Source: Ignavibacteriota bacterium (GTDB lineage: Bacteria; Bacteroidota; Ignavibacteria; Tepidaquicellales; OLB5). Taken from it: a DNA stretch of 42,745 nt. The position numbers and the translations under genes are program-made. The stretch lies in contig RPQH01000034.1 in NCBI GenBank assembly GCA_003820375.1, forward strand, positions 1-42,745, in the 5' to 3' direction. Each line of letters begins with the position of its first letter. Positions within the stretch are counted from its first letter, which is position 1. Under the pieces are notes generated by a model. That model was not told the origin of the DNA, searched no databases, and was given only the letters and a program-made list of their open reading frames with translations. Shown here one piece after another: positions 24,645-33,835 of the stretch.

Positions 24645-24934
24645 GGAAATCTGTTCGCTGTGTACAAATATTAACATCTTTAAAATAATATTAATAAATC
24701 TATTTCTACCGGTTTATCAGAAATTTTATAATATACCGCAGGAATAACTCTCTTATAACGTCTAATCATATAGAGTTGATTAAAAAACATATAAAACCAT
24801 TCAAAAAGCATGATAAAATTCTAGTTCGTAGTCTTATCCGGTTCCAAATTAAGTCAAATATAAAAAGCAAATTATACTGCAAAGAATAATACTCTTTGTA
24901 TTTTTTGGGATTAATATCAAAATTTTATAATAAT

Positions 24935-25183
24935 ATGATGAAAATAAATAAAAAAATTGCAATAAGTGAATCAGGATTTGTATTTAACCCGACAACAGGT
25001 GATTCTTATTCACTTAATCCGATTGCGGCAGAGATTCTTGACATGCTGAAAAAAGATTTGAGTGAAGATGAAATTACCGATGCTTTACTTGAGAAATATG
25101 ATGTGACCGCCTCAGTGCTTCACAGGTCAATAGATGAATTTATAGACACCTTAAAAGAAATGAAAATCCTTGAAAATGAGTAA
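24935..25183 (+). CDS. PqqD-like protein (RRE fold) at the head of a ligase/decarboxylase operon
   Basis: The 82-residue product reads KKIAISESGFVFNPTTGDSY, SLNPIAAEILDMLKKDLSED and VLHRSIDEFIDTLKEMKILE. This is the PqqD fold: an N-terminal three-strand sheet with D-x-x-T-G-x-x-Y/W, then three helices. PqqD domains (RiPP recognition elements) bind leader peptides; many stand-alone copies also occur with kinases or ATP-grasp enzymes in non-peptide settings. A TTG at 24896 would add 13 residues; ATG at 24935 is preferred because it gives the usual N-terminus. No precursor peptide was seen in 24645-24934. It overlaps the ATP-grasp gene by eight bases. Confidence 0.8.
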   Translation: MMKINKKIAISESGFVFNPTTGDSYSLNPIAAEILDMLKKDLSEDEITDALLEKYDVTASVLHRSIDEFIDTLKEMKILENE

Positions 25184-26222
25184 AAGAAAATTAACAATAG
25201 CAATTACCGGCTTAAACAATACCGATAATCCCGGACCGGGTATCCCTGTCATCAGAGGAATTCTCGATTCGAAGTTATTCGATGCAAGGATAATCGGGCT
25301 TGCTTATGAAAACCTTGAGCCCGGTATTTATATGCGTGACCTGGTAGATAAATCATATCATATCCCCTACCCTTCTGCAGGCTCTGATATACTGCTGAAA
25401 AGAATTGAACACATTAATAAGATAGAGAAGATAGATGTGCTTATTCCAAACTTTGATGCTGAGCTTTACAGCTTTATTAAATCATCCGAAAAGCTGAAGA
25501 AGATGGGAATAGCAACTTTTCTTCCAACAATGGAGCAGTTCGAAGAGAGGCACAAATGGAATTTATGTGAGTTTGGAAAAAAGTATAATGTTAAAGTACC
25601 ATCTGTTAAATCATTTTACAGTGAAGCAGAATTATATAAAGCTGCTCCCGGTTTAACCTTCCCCGTCTTTGTAAAAGGAAAATTTTATGATGCATATTTG
25701 GCAACTAATGCCGAACAGCTCAGAATGCACTTCTATAAACTTTATTCAAAGTGGGGATTCCCTGTCTTGCTTCAGCAGTATATCAGGGGTACTGAGGTGA
25801 ATGTTGTCGCCCTTGGTGATGGACATGGAAAAACAATTGGAGCAGTTCCGATGAGAAAGCAGTATATAACCGATAAAGGCAAAGCATGGGCAGGTATTAC
25901 GCTTGATGATGAAAAATTGATAGAGATAACACACAAAATAATCAAAAAATCCAAATGGCGCGGCGGGATGGAACTTGAGTTAATAAAAGATGAAATGAAT
26001 AATTTATACCTGATAGAAATTAATCCGCGTCTTCCTGCCTGGGTTTATCTTGCTGTTGGTGCTGGACAAAATCTGCCTGAAGCTTTGGTTAAGCTTGCTC
26101 TCGGCTTGAAAACAAATAAATATACAAAGTATGATATAGGCAAGCTATTCATCAGATATTCATACGACCTCATTTGTAAATTAGAAGAATTTGAACAACT
26201 TTCTTTATATGGAGAATTATAA
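25176..26222 (+). CDS. ATP-grasp ligase (CarB/D-Ala ligase-like)
   Basis: The 348-residue product has a Rossmann-like preATP domain (ITGLNNTDNPGPGIPVIRGI, 1-110), the central domain (FPVFVKGKFYDAYLA, LLQQYIRGTEVNVVALGDG) and the metal/ATP end GGMELELIKDEMNNLYLIEI followed by NPRLPAW (about 270-296). The E-x-N of EINPR is the expected Mg ligand. The order resembles carbamoyl-phosphate synthase large chain and peptide-forming ligases, suggesting an amide bond. ATG at 25176 overlaps the PqqD stop and beats the TTG at 25170. Neighbours are PqqD upstream and, one base downstream, a PLP decarboxylase. Confidence 0.87.
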   Translation: MSKRKLTIAITGLNNTDNPGPGIPVIRGILDSKLFDARIIGLAYENLEPGIYMRDLVDKSYHIPYPSAGSDILLKRIEHINKIEKIDVLIPNFDAELYSFIKSSEKLKKMGIATFLPTMEQFEERHKWNLCEFGKKYNVKVPSVKSFYSEAELYKAAPGLTFPVFVKGKFYDAYLATNAEQLRMHFYKLYSKWGFPVLLQQYIRGTEVNVVALGDGHGKTIGAVPMRKQYITDKGKAWAGITLDDEKLIEITHKIIKKSKWRGGMELELIKDEMNNLYLIEINPRLPAWVYLAVGAGQNLPEALVKLALGLKTNKYTKYDIGKLFIRYSYDLICKLEEFEQLSLYGEL

Positions 26223-26223
26223 T

Positions 26224-27639
26224 ATGGAAAAATTAAATTTTGAACGCCCGATAATAAGAAAAATAAATACAGGTATTTCAAACAAGTTTGGGATGAAGAC
26301 AGAGTTTGAACCCATCAAGCATATAGATAATGTGGGAGTAAAAGGTCTTGCAGCCGAATACGGCTCACCCGTGTTTGTTTTATCCGAGAAAACCATGAGG
26401 AGAACATTTAATGATGCAAAGCGTGCATTTGATACAAGATATCCGAAGGTGCAGTTCTCGTGGTCATATAAAACAAATTATCTTAACGCGGTATGTAATG
26501 TTTTCCATTCGGAAGGTTCATGGGCGGAAGTTGTTTCAAGATTTGAATATGATAAAGCAATTGCAAATGGTGTTCCGGGCAATAAAATAATTTTTAACGG
26601 ACCGGATAAAACTGACGACGACCTGAACACTGCAATTAAGAATGATTCCTTTATTCATATTGATCATTTTGATGAGTTGTATAAGCTGATAGAGCTGGCA
26701 CCGAAGCATCACAAAAAGCCGAAGGTTGCAATAAGGGTTAATATGGATACGGGCATTTACCCGATGTGGGACAGGTTTGGCTTTAATTATGAGAACGGTG
26801 AAGCATGGGAAGCGATAAGCAAAATCATCATATCAAACAAGCTTGAATTTACAGGACTTCACACCCATATAGGTACATTCATATTAAGTGCCAGTGCATA
26901 TGCCATTGCAGCTTCTAAGCTTGCAGAGCTTGCAGTTAGAATAAAGCTGAAATTCCACAAAGATATAAGCTACATTGATATGGGCGGCGGGTTTGCATCA
27001 AGCAATACGCTGAAAGGCTCATACTTAATGGGCATTGATACTTCGCCGTCATTCGATGATTATGCTGAAGCAATTACAACGGCTCTAATAAATTCAGATA
27101 TTGATCCTGATAACATGCCCCTGCTAATTCTGGAAACCGGAAGAGCATTAATAGATGATGCGGGCAGCTTAATTGGCAGTGTAGTTGCTAATAAAAAATT
27201 ATCCGATGGCAGGAAAGCAACTATCATGGATTTTGGCGTCAACCTGCTGTTTACCTCATTCTGGTATGACCATAAAATAACACCGGCACAGGATTTCTCA
27301 CATCACTCTGAGACAACCACGCTTTATGGTCCGCTGTGCATGAACATTGACCAGATAAGAGAATCAATTTCACTGCCTCCTTTAAAAAGAGGTGACCTTG
27401 TTGTAGTAAGCAAAGTTGGTGCTTATAACATGACTCAATGGATGCAGTTTATTATGATGCGACCAAAAGTTGTATTGATTGATAAAAAAGGTGAAGTGCA
27501 TATCATCAGGCATAACGAAACAAGGGAGTTTGTTGAATCGCTTGAAGAAGTACCGCTTCATCTCAAAAAAGCAAAAGATGTAAACGGAAACAAACATAAA
27601 CATAACGGAAAGCCAGTAGAAATTGACAGCAAGAATTAA
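26224..27639 (+). CDS. Fold-III PLP enzyme of the diaminopimelate/ornithine decarboxylase family
   Basis: The 471-residue product has an alanine-racemase-like barrel: SWSYKTNYL with the PLP lysine (about residue 80), THIGTFI (HIGS-type), YIDMGGGFAS (phosphate loop), LLILETGRALI (ETGR where most members have EPGR) and YGPLCMNID, the C-x(2-3)-D motif from the other subunit. A His/Lys-rich tail (NKHKHNGKP) follows. The family decarboxylates diaminopimelate, ornithine, arginine or carboxynorspermidine. Substrate is not assigned; pairing with an ATP-grasp enzyme suggests making an amine that is then ligated. Start ATG 26224, one base after the upstream stop; a TTG at 26191 is less likely. Confidence 0.88.
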   Translation: MEKLNFERPIIRKINTGISNKFGMKTEFEPIKHIDNVGVKGLAAEYGSPVFVLSEKTMRRTFNDAKRAFDTRYPKVQFSWSYKTNYLNAVCNVFHSEGSWAEVVSRFEYDKAIANGVPGNKIIFNGPDKTDDDLNTAIKNDSFIHIDHFDELYKLIELAPKHHKKPKVAIRVNMDTGIYPMWDRFGFNYENGEAWEAISKIIISNKLEFTGLHTHIGTFILSASAYAIAASKLAELAVRIKLKFHKDISYIDMGGGFASSNTLKGSYLMGIDTSPSFDDYAEAITTALINSDIDPDNMPLLILETGRALIDDAGSLIGSVVANKKLSDGRKATIMDFGVNLLFTSFWYDHKITPAQDFSHHSETTTLYGPLCMNIDQIRESISLPPLKRGDLVVVSKVGAYNMTQWMQFIMMRPKVVLIDKKGEVHIIRHNETREFVESLEEVPLHLKKAKDVNGNKHKHNGKPVEIDSKN

Positions 27640-29815
27640 AAATATTACTGAAAGTATTTTTAACAGCTACCCGGTAATTTTCTTTTCCGAAAGCAAGCTG
27701 TTTGCGGCTATATTGTTCATTGTTTCTTTCTTTGATTATTATGCCGGACTTGGCGGATTGATAGGACTGCTGACAGCAAACATAACGGCTTACTATCTTG
27801 GCTTTGACAGGTATAAGATAAGAAAAGGATACTACGGATTTAACAGCCTTATCCTCGGTATAGGTATAGCGATGGAGTTCGACCAAAGCTATACTATATT
27901 ATGGGCTGTTGTGTTTGCTTCGATGCTTGTTCTGTTTTTCACAGTAGCATTTGAAGCAAGCTTAGGAAAAAATTACCTTCCATTCTTAAGTGTACCATTT
28001 CTTTTTGGCTTTTGGGCTTTGCAGTTATTTATCAGGAATATATTACAGGTTCCGTTAAGTATAAGAGAGATTAACTATTTCAGTGAACTTGGTTTTGTAA
28101 ACAGTGATTACCTGAAGTATATTTTTTCGTGGGTTTCATCGGTACAAAATAATGATGTTATCAGGTTATATTTTGAATCACTCTCGGCAATATTTTTCCA
28201 GAAGAGTGTGATTACAGGTTTACTTATCAGCCTGGGATTGCTTATATCTTCAAGGATATCTTTTACTCTTTCAATCATCGGTTATGCTTCAGCATATCTT
28301 GTATTAAATTATCTCGGGTTAAGCATTGCCGGTTATGATTATTCGTTCGTTGGATTCAACAGTATCTTATTTGCCATTGCAGTCGGAGGTTACTTTATTA
28401 TACCATCACGTTCATCGTACACTTGGGTAATATTATTAACTCCTATTATGGTAATAGTCTCGCTTGCATTGGGATATATTTTCAAATCAATGAACCTGAT
28501 GATATATTCATTGCCGTTCAATTTTGTTGTACTGCTCTTCTTATATGTACTGAAGCTCAGAATATTTAAATCAAAAGGATTAAGTGAAACTGTTATCCAG
28601 CAGGGCTCACCCGAACGGAATTTATATTCATTCTTAAATAACAATTACAGGTTTAAAAATAACCAGTACTTCTCATTGAAGCTTCCGTTTTACGGGCAAT
28701 GGAATGTATCACAGGGACATAACGGGAAGCTTACACATAAAGACAAATGGAAATATGCCTGGGACTTTGTGATAAAAGATAATGAAGGAAAGACATACAA
28801 AGACTACGGCAATATCTTAGAAGATTATTACTGCTACAATAAGGCAGTGCTTGCTCCTGCAGACGGAATAGTTCATGATATAACAGATGGTATCCCGGAT
28901 AACAGGATAACACAGGTAAACCTTGAACAAAACTGGGGCAATATAATAATTATAAAGCACTCGGATATTTTTTATACCCAGCTTAGCCATCTCAAGCAGG
29001 GTTCATTCAGGGTTAAAAAAGGTGAATTTGTAAAAGCAGGTCAGATAATTGCATCATGCGGCAGTTCAGGCAGGTCACCCGAGCCGCATCTGCATTTCCA
29101 GGTGCAGAGTACTTCGGGAACGGGAACGCAAACATTAGAGTATCCCATCGGGCATTATGTACTGAACAATAACGGGTATTCATTATTGAAATCTTTTGAG
29201 CGTCCTTTGGAAAATGATTTTATTTCCAATGTAGAAATGAATTCTCTCCTTAACAAAACATTTGAATTAAAGCCCGGAGATGTACTCCGTTTTGAGACCG
29301 AAGACAGGAAAAAGAAAAAGAGAGAAATTGAATGGGTAGTGGTAACCGATATCTACAATTATTCTTACTTATGGTGCAAAAAAAGCAACTCATTTGCTTA
29401 CTTCAGAAAAAACGGCAGTATATTTTATTTCTATCACTTCAAAGGAAGTAAAAGGTCATTGTTGTATTATTTCTTCCTGGCATTATATAAAGTACCGCTT
29501 GGATGCACGAACAACCTGCAAACAAATGACAGCATTGCAGCAGACCTTTTCATGAACAAGATAGTTTTATTCTTCCAGGATTTTATTGCACCATTTAAGA
29601 TATTCAACCGTTCGGATTTTAATCTGCAATTTAATGATGGATTCGTAAATCATGATGAGATAAAATTCGAGTCAAGTGTAACAAACAGTATATTCGGATT
29701 AAATATTAAAAAATATAACTTCGAAACAACTATAAACCCTGCCGGCATAAATAAGTTTTGTGTTAATACCGGCAATAAAACAATAAAGGCATTATGTATA
29801 GAGCAGCAGCAATAA
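27623..29815 (+). CDS. Urea-transporter-like membrane domain fused to an M23 metallopeptidase domain
   Basis: The 730-residue product starts at TTG, 17 bases inside the preceding gene; no ATG is available nearby. Residues 15-315 form about ten hydrophobic segments with urea-transporter-like repeats (GGLIGLLTANITAYYLG, GYYGFNSLILGIGIAM, later GYDYSFVGFNSILFAIAVGG). Residues 350-530 are an M23 (lysostaphin-type) domain: THKDKWKYAWDF (His and Asp zinc ligands), LSHLKQGSFRVKKGEFVKAG and SPEPHLHFQVQ (HxH). The last 200 residues are beta-rich and unassigned. M23 domains cut peptidoglycan cross-links in the periplasm. The two halves could couple solute passage to wall remodelling (inference). It overlaps the next gene by 22 bases. 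Confidence 0.8.
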   Translation: MTARIKNITESIFNSYPVIFFSESKLFAAILFIVSFFDYYAGLGGLIGLLTANITAYYLGFDRYKIRKGYYGFNSLILGIGIAMEFDQSYTILWAVVFASMLVLFFTVAFEASLGKNYLPFLSVPFLFGFWALQLFIRNILQVPLSIREINYFSELGFVNSDYLKYIFSWVSSVQNNDVIRLYFESLSAIFFQKSVITGLLISLGLLISSRISFTLSIIGYASAYLVLNYLGLSIAGYDYSFVGFNSILFAIAVGGYFIIPSRSSYTWVILLTPIMVIVSLALGYIFKSMNLMIYSLPFNFVVLLFLYVLKLRIFKSKGLSETVIQQGSPERNLYSFLNNNYRFKNNQYFSLKLPFYGQWNVSQGHNGKLTHKDKWKYAWDFVIKDNEGKTYKDYGNILEDYYCYNKAVLAPADGIVHDITDGIPDNRITQVNLEQNWGNIIIIKHSDIFYTQLSHLKQGSFRVKKGEFVKAGQIIASCGSSGRSPEPHLHFQVQSTSGTGTQTLEYPIGHYVLNNNGYSLLKSFERPLENDFISNVEMNSLLNKTFELKPGDVLRFETEDRKKKKREIEWVVVTDIYNYSYLWCKKSNSFAYFRKNGSIFYFYHFKGSKRSLLYYFFLALYKVPLGCTNNLQTNDSIAADLFMNKIVLFFQDFIAPFKIFNRSDFNLQFNDGFVNHDEIKFESSVTNSIFGLNIKKYNFETTINPAGINKFCVNTGNKTIKALCIEQQQ

Positions 29816-31146
29816 TATTTATAATATCATTTTTTCCATTGGAAGGATTTTCCCAGTCCCCTGTCTCATATACTCATGATGACAGCGTAACATATAAATT
29901 ATACATGACAAGAAGCTGGGATAAGTTAATTGAGTATGAAGATAAAATAAATGAAAGCAAACAAAGTTATTATACAGCATTCAGGCTGGGGGCGGCTTAT
30001 TTTGAAAGCTCAAAATATATGCCTGCTGCCGGGTATTTTGAATTTGCTGCAAATAAAAATAAAACTGATGAATTAACATCCGAATATCTTTACTATTCCT
30101 ACTTATACTCGAGCAGGTACAGCGATGCGAGAGTGCTAAGCTCTTCATTTTCAAAAGGACTGAAGAAAAAAATAAAATATTCAAAGCCGGCTTTCTTTAA
30201 AGGATTTTCCGCAGAGGGCGGGTATTATATTAACAGTGATTATGATGAGCTAAAAGCAGTCAATACTTCCGGGACTTATAATATTTTCGGAGACCAGACA
30301 TTAATTAAAAATTATTATTACGCTAATGTAAGCTTATCACATTTAATAGGACCAAGGCTATCGGTGTTTCACGGATTCAGCTATTTTAATTATACCATCA
30401 CGCGGCAATTCACTGAAAAAGGAAATAAAATAAAAGAGATGAACACTGATGCACAAGAGAAAGATTATTATATCAGCTTTAATTATAATTTAGGAGCCGG
30501 TTTCGGCTTAAACGGAGGGTTTCATTTTCTGAATACAAAAGGAACCGCCATAGATTATGAGATAAAAAATGTGAATAATAACTTAACATACAGTTATAAT
30601 TATTTTGACAGTAATATTAACGAGTTTGCACTTTCACTTTCAATAGAAAAAAGACTGACATATTTTAAGCTTCTAGCTTCATCATCAATATCAAATCTTA
30701 ACCAGGCAAAGCAATTCCAGGGCGGGCTGGGCATTACAATCTTCCCTCGCGGCAATTTGAATTTTTACGGATATATAAATGCACAGTACTGCTCAAACGC
30801 ATTTGATAACGGAGTGAACCAGGAGCATTTTGTTGTTACGCCGGGCTTAGGCTTTAAAGTATTTGATAATTTATGGCTGGAAGCTTATTATACTTTCGGC
30901 GGTATATTTAATTACACCGAGAACAATGCATATATAATTTACAGCAATGTTAACAGGATAACTAAAAAGCTGAATGTAAAGGCACTGATTCCCGTTTTAT
31001 TTAATAAGTTAGATCTTACACTAAACTTTGAATACTACAATATTAACCACACTTACTGGACATACTTTAACACAACAGATTTCTATTTAAATATTAATAA
31101 AAGTAATAACATAAAATTTATAGGAGGCATAAAATGGTCATTATAG
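29794..31146 (+). CDS. YaiO-like outer-membrane beta-barrel protein with N-terminal TPR-like region
   Basis: The 450-residue product has a signal peptide (about 1-20, ending GFSQ). A helical TPR-like stretch (about 35-120: YYTAFRLGAAYFESSKYMPA, YYSYLYSSRYSDARVL) is followed by a long C-terminal barrel of alternating strands (140-450), e.g. GFSAEGGYYINSDY, YYISFNYNLGAGFGLNGGFH, LWLEAYYTFGG, ending IKFIGGIKWSL. The layout matches the YaiO/TPR-barrel group. It overlaps both neighbours and so must be made with the M23 fusion and the TPR protein, suggesting an envelope-spanning assembly. Function is not known. Confidence 0.75.
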   Translation: MYRAAAIIFIISFFPLEGFSQSPVSYTHDDSVTYKLYMTRSWDKLIEYEDKINESKQSYYTAFRLGAAYFESSKYMPAAGYFEFAANKNKTDELTSEYLYYSYLYSSRYSDARVLSSSFSKGLKKKIKYSKPAFFKGFSAEGGYYINSDYDELKAVNTSGTYNIFGDQTLIKNYYYANVSLSHLIGPRLSVFHGFSYFNYTITRQFTEKGNKIKEMNTDAQEKDYYISFNYNLGAGFGLNGGFHFLNTKGTAIDYEIKNVNNNLTYSYNYFDSNINEFALSLSIEKRLTYFKLLASSSISNLNQAKQFQGGLGITIFPRGNLNFYGYINAQYCSNAFDNGVNQEHFVVTPGLGFKVFDNLWLEAYYTFGGIFNYTENNAYIIYSNVNRITKKLNVKALIPVLFNKLDLTLNFEYYNINHTYWTYFNTTDFYLNINKSNNIKFIGGIKWSL

Positions 31147-31760
31147 AAGCAATAAAGCTATTAAGCTTAATCCTCGTTTTGTCTGTCTCTATTGCAAACA
31201 GCAATGCTCAAACTTCTGATGATATGCGTAAAGCATTTAAAGACAGCTATGAGTTCGAAGCGAAACAGGATTTTTACAATTCTATAGATGCATTGAAAAA
31301 ATTAAACAACAACGATTACGAAACGAATCTCCGTCTCGGATGGCTGCACTATCTTAACCAGCAGTATAAAGAATCGATGGGATATTACCAGTCATGTATA
31401 GATTCAAAGCCCGGTTCAATTGAAGCTAAGTTAGGTTATACTTATCCTGCCGCTGCTTTAAATGACTGGGATAATGTTGCAAAGCAGTATAATGATATAT
31501 TGAGCATTGACCCGAACAATACACAGGCATCATACAAGCTTGGTATGATATATTATTATAAACCTGATTACCAGACAGCATTGAAATATTTCGTAAAAGT
31601 TTCAGAACTATACCCGTTTGATTTCGGCTCTATATTAATGATAGGCTGGTCGAACTTAAAGCTCGGAAATGTTTCTGCAGCTAAAACTTACTTTAACAAA
31701 TCATTGCTGATAAAACCTGATGACCCATCAGCACTTGAAGGATTGGGATTGCTGAGATAG
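31134..31760 (+). CDS. Periplasmic TPR protein
   Basis: The 208-residue product has a signal peptide (about 1-25, ending SNAQ) and about four TPR units: NYETNLRLGWLHYLNQQYKE-like (55-80), IEAKLGYTYPAAALNDWDN, TQASYKLGMIYYYKPDYQTA and SILMIGWSNLKLGNVSAAKT. TPRs bind protein partners. It overlaps the barrel gene by 13 bases, is the last gene of the operon and is closed by a clear terminator. Its repeats resemble the TPR part of the upstream barrel protein, so they may form one complex (inference). Confidence 0.82.
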   Translation: MVIIEAIKLLSLILVLSVSIANSNAQTSDDMRKAFKDSYEFEAKQDFYNSIDALKKLNNNDYETNLRLGWLHYLNQQYKESMGYYQSCIDSKPGSIEAKLGYTYPAAALNDWDNVAKQYNDILSIDPNNTQASYKLGMIYYYKPDYQTALKYFVKVSELYPFDFGSILMIGWSNLKLGNVSAAKTYFNKSLLIKPDDPSALEGLGLLR

Positions 31761-31790
31761 ATAGAAACAGTCTTTTTATTTTATAAATAG

Positions 31791-31828
31791 AATACAGCAG
31801 GAAGAGATTTTTCCTGCTGTATTTTTTG
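31791..31828 (+). terminator. Rho-independent terminator of the PqqD/ATP-grasp operon
   Basis: AATACAGCAGGAA (31791-31803) pairs perfectly with TTCCTGCTGTATT (31811-31823), loop of seven, followed by six T (31822-31827). It starts 31 bases after the TPR stop codon. Confidence 0.92.
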
Positions 31829-32038
31829 CTTTTAAAAGTAAACAAATGCTAATATATTAGATTTTAGTTCATTAAAACATAGAAGATTATACAGTGATAA
31901 AAATACATATCTAAAAAATTCCAAATAGAGTGAATATTAATTTCTAATGATTTTTGGATGGTAATTTTATTTTTACTAATGTGCTTATACTGAAAAAATT
32001 ATTGAATTAAATCAGGAACGTTATAAACAAAAATAAAT

Positions 32039-32854
32039 ATGCCAAAAGATTATTCGGAAGATTTAAAAAACTTTTTCTTCAATGAGCAAAACAAGAAAAA
32101 ACAAAAAGAGCTGGAAGAAAGATACGGAATGGTATCAAACGGAGAAAGCGAAGAAGCAACTCCGGAGCTTATGAATAATTTCCTAAATTATGTTGAGCAG
32201 TATGAAAAAGCATATAAAAATGCAGAGGAGAAAAAGATTATCGAAATTATCGGGTATCCGGAGTTTAAGAAATTAGAAGATTTAAATCCTGGTGAAGTGT
32301 TAACAGAGCTGGAAAGGGTCCTTGATATTTATGCTGAGCATAGTATAATTATAGACATAATAGAAAAAGATGATGTAACCGATGAGGAGTTTTATAAATT
32401 TCTCACAGAAGAGCTGACAGAGCATGAGACATATCACATGCAGATAGAAGGCATGACCGCTAATTTCATATATGAAGAATTTCATCCAAGCAAAAAGCTG
32501 GATGCGAAAGATGCTGTTAAATTTCTCTCATGGCCGTTATTTGACAGGAATGAAGAAGGTATGGATACATGGCTTTCTAAGGAAAACCTGGTTTTTAACG
32601 GAGAAAATAAATCTTTATCCCAGTTCAAAAATGAATTACTGCAGCTCATCCCTGAAAATGTAGTTAACCATGATATTGTTTATAAGAACTTTGATCTCGG
32701 TGAAGTAAATAAAGTAGAGACAGAATTTGTTATTGAGTATAAGTCAACTCAACAGGAAGATGAAAAGTCAAAGGTTAAGATATTAAATCTTTTATTTGAA
32801 TTGGAAGAAGATGAATGTGATGGATTTGTTATAAGAGTATGCAATAAGCAATAA
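32039..32854 (+). CDS. Hypothetical cytoplasmic acidic protein
   Basis: The 271-residue product has no signal peptide or membrane segment. It is strongly acidic (many Glu and Asp: NGESEEATPE, EKDDVTDEEF, LEEDECDGF). The first 160 residues are predicted mostly helical, the last 80 have a strand pattern. A HETYHMQIEG segment (about 128-137) contains two His, but no known metalloprotease motif can be completed. I do not recognise the family. It stands alone between a terminator and a convergent lipoprotein gene, so context gives no clue. Confidence 0.65.
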   Translation: MPKDYSEDLKNFFFNEQNKKKQKELEERYGMVSNGESEEATPELMNNFLNYVEQYEKAYKNAEEKKIIEIIGYPEFKKLEDLNPGEVLTELERVLDIYAEHSIIIDIIEKDDVTDEEFYKFLTEELTEHETYHMQIEGMTANFIYEEFHPSKKLDAKDAVKFLSWPLFDRNEEGMDTWLSKENLVFNGENKSLSQFKNELLQLIPENVVNHDIVYKNFDLGEVNKVETEFVIEYKSTQQEDEKSKVKILNLLFELEEDECDGFVIRVCNKQ

Positions 32855-32887
32855 GATATTACAGCATTACCGGTACATTAACTGTTT

Positions 32888-33334
32888 TTAATGTATCCAT
32901 ATTTGTTTTTCCAGTGCGCTGCCATCGGGTTGTTTGACAATAATTGTAAATGTTCCTTCAGATACAGGAAATATAGAGCAGATTTCACCTGTTATCTTTA
33001 TATCAGCATTGCTGCAAATCTCTCTATACTTTGCACTTTTATGCCCTGCTGCGGAAATGAAGGCAGAATCCTGAGTAATAGATTTGGTAAAGCCTTTAAA
33101 TGAATGGCATTCTGTATTGCCTACTGTACCCCAAAATGCAACCTGCAGTGTATCGGTGCGGTTTACCCATTCTTTGGTAACGGCAAAGCTGTCAATCTTT
33201 ATTGTGAAATCGTAAGAATCATCCCAGCTTGTAAACCAATTGCAGCTATCAGTAATCATCAATACTGCAAATGAAATTAATACTAAAAATACTTTAGTAT
33301 TAATTGATGTTATGTTAATGATGTTCTTCTTCAT
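32888..33334 (-). CDS. Small hypothetical lipoprotein
   Basis: The 148-residue product has a hydrophobic signal (about 14-29) ending in ITDSC, a plausible lipobox with Cys31. The mature part is short and beta-rich (DFTIKIDSFAVTKEW, LQVAFWGTVGNTECHSF, GTFTIIVKQPDGS) and might be an Ig-like sandwich; two to three other cysteines could pair. It is convergent with the preceding gene (33 bases apart) and followed upstream by the repeat-filled desert. Family unknown. Confidence 0.65.
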   Translation of the reverse strand: MKKNIINITSINTKVFLVLISFAVLMITDSCNWFTSWDDSYDFTIKIDSFAVTKEWVNRTDTLQVAFWGTVGNTECHSFKGFTKSITQDSAFISAAGHKSAKYREICSNADIKITGEICSIFPVSEGTFTIIVKQPDGSALEKQIWIH

Positions 33335-33543
33335 AACTTAATACAAAATATTTACATTGCAGAATATCTGGCAGCAAATTATACAAAAATACAATTATTG
33401 CACTTTAATAAACAAGAGCCGGGTCAAAAAATACGTTAATTAACAATTTTATTTAACCATTGCTATCCAAAATAAAAATGGAATTCGATTAAATTTCGAA
33501 AACTAATCTTTAAAGGATAAAAAAATATTTACAATCTATAGTA

Positions 33544-33580
33544 CATCCCTCTCCTAGCGAAGCATTCAGGAGAGGGGATG
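33544..33580. repeat. REP-like palindrome
   Basis: CATCCCTCTCCT (33544-33555) pairs with AGGAGAGGGGATG (33568-33580) with one unpaired base. The same CCCTCTCCT/AGGAGAGGG stem occurs at 35031-35066, and both adjoin larger repeat elements. Confidence 0.7.
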
Positions 33581-33778
33581 GGCGTCAAGTTAATAGTAAG
33601 AAGATTTACAAAAAATAAAAGACAAGGGGTAACAGTATTGATATGAATGTTCCATAGATAATGTTAAATATCATATAAATAATTCTAATCATTAATGTTT
33701 TCATTACCCCTTGCCAATCACAATTTAACACAGAGTAAGCACATATGCGTCAAGTTAAGGATGAAGAGATTCCATCTT
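33581..33778 (+). repeat. Direct-repeat/hairpin element, copy 1 (plus orientation)
   Basis: The left end GGCGTCAAGTTAA (33581-33593) and right-end TGCGTCAAGTTAA (33746-33758), each followed by a GAAGATT-like tail, form direct repeats. Between them CAAGGGGTAA (33623-33632) and TTACCCCTTG (33704-33713) form an inverted pair. The same plan is seen in copies at 34281-34609 (inverted) and 42418-42745. Size and the lack of a coding frame suit a non-autonomous mobile element. Confidence 0.75.
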
Positions 33779-33835
33779 CTAAATCATCTTACGCAAATCA
33801 TAAATCTTTTTGTTACCGAAAGAGATATACAGGTA

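Noticed and set aside
24645..24934. RiPP precursor peptide gene in front of the PqqD-like gene
   Set aside because: No short frame with a start, ribosome site and leader/core character was found, so a RiPP interpretation is left open but unsupported.
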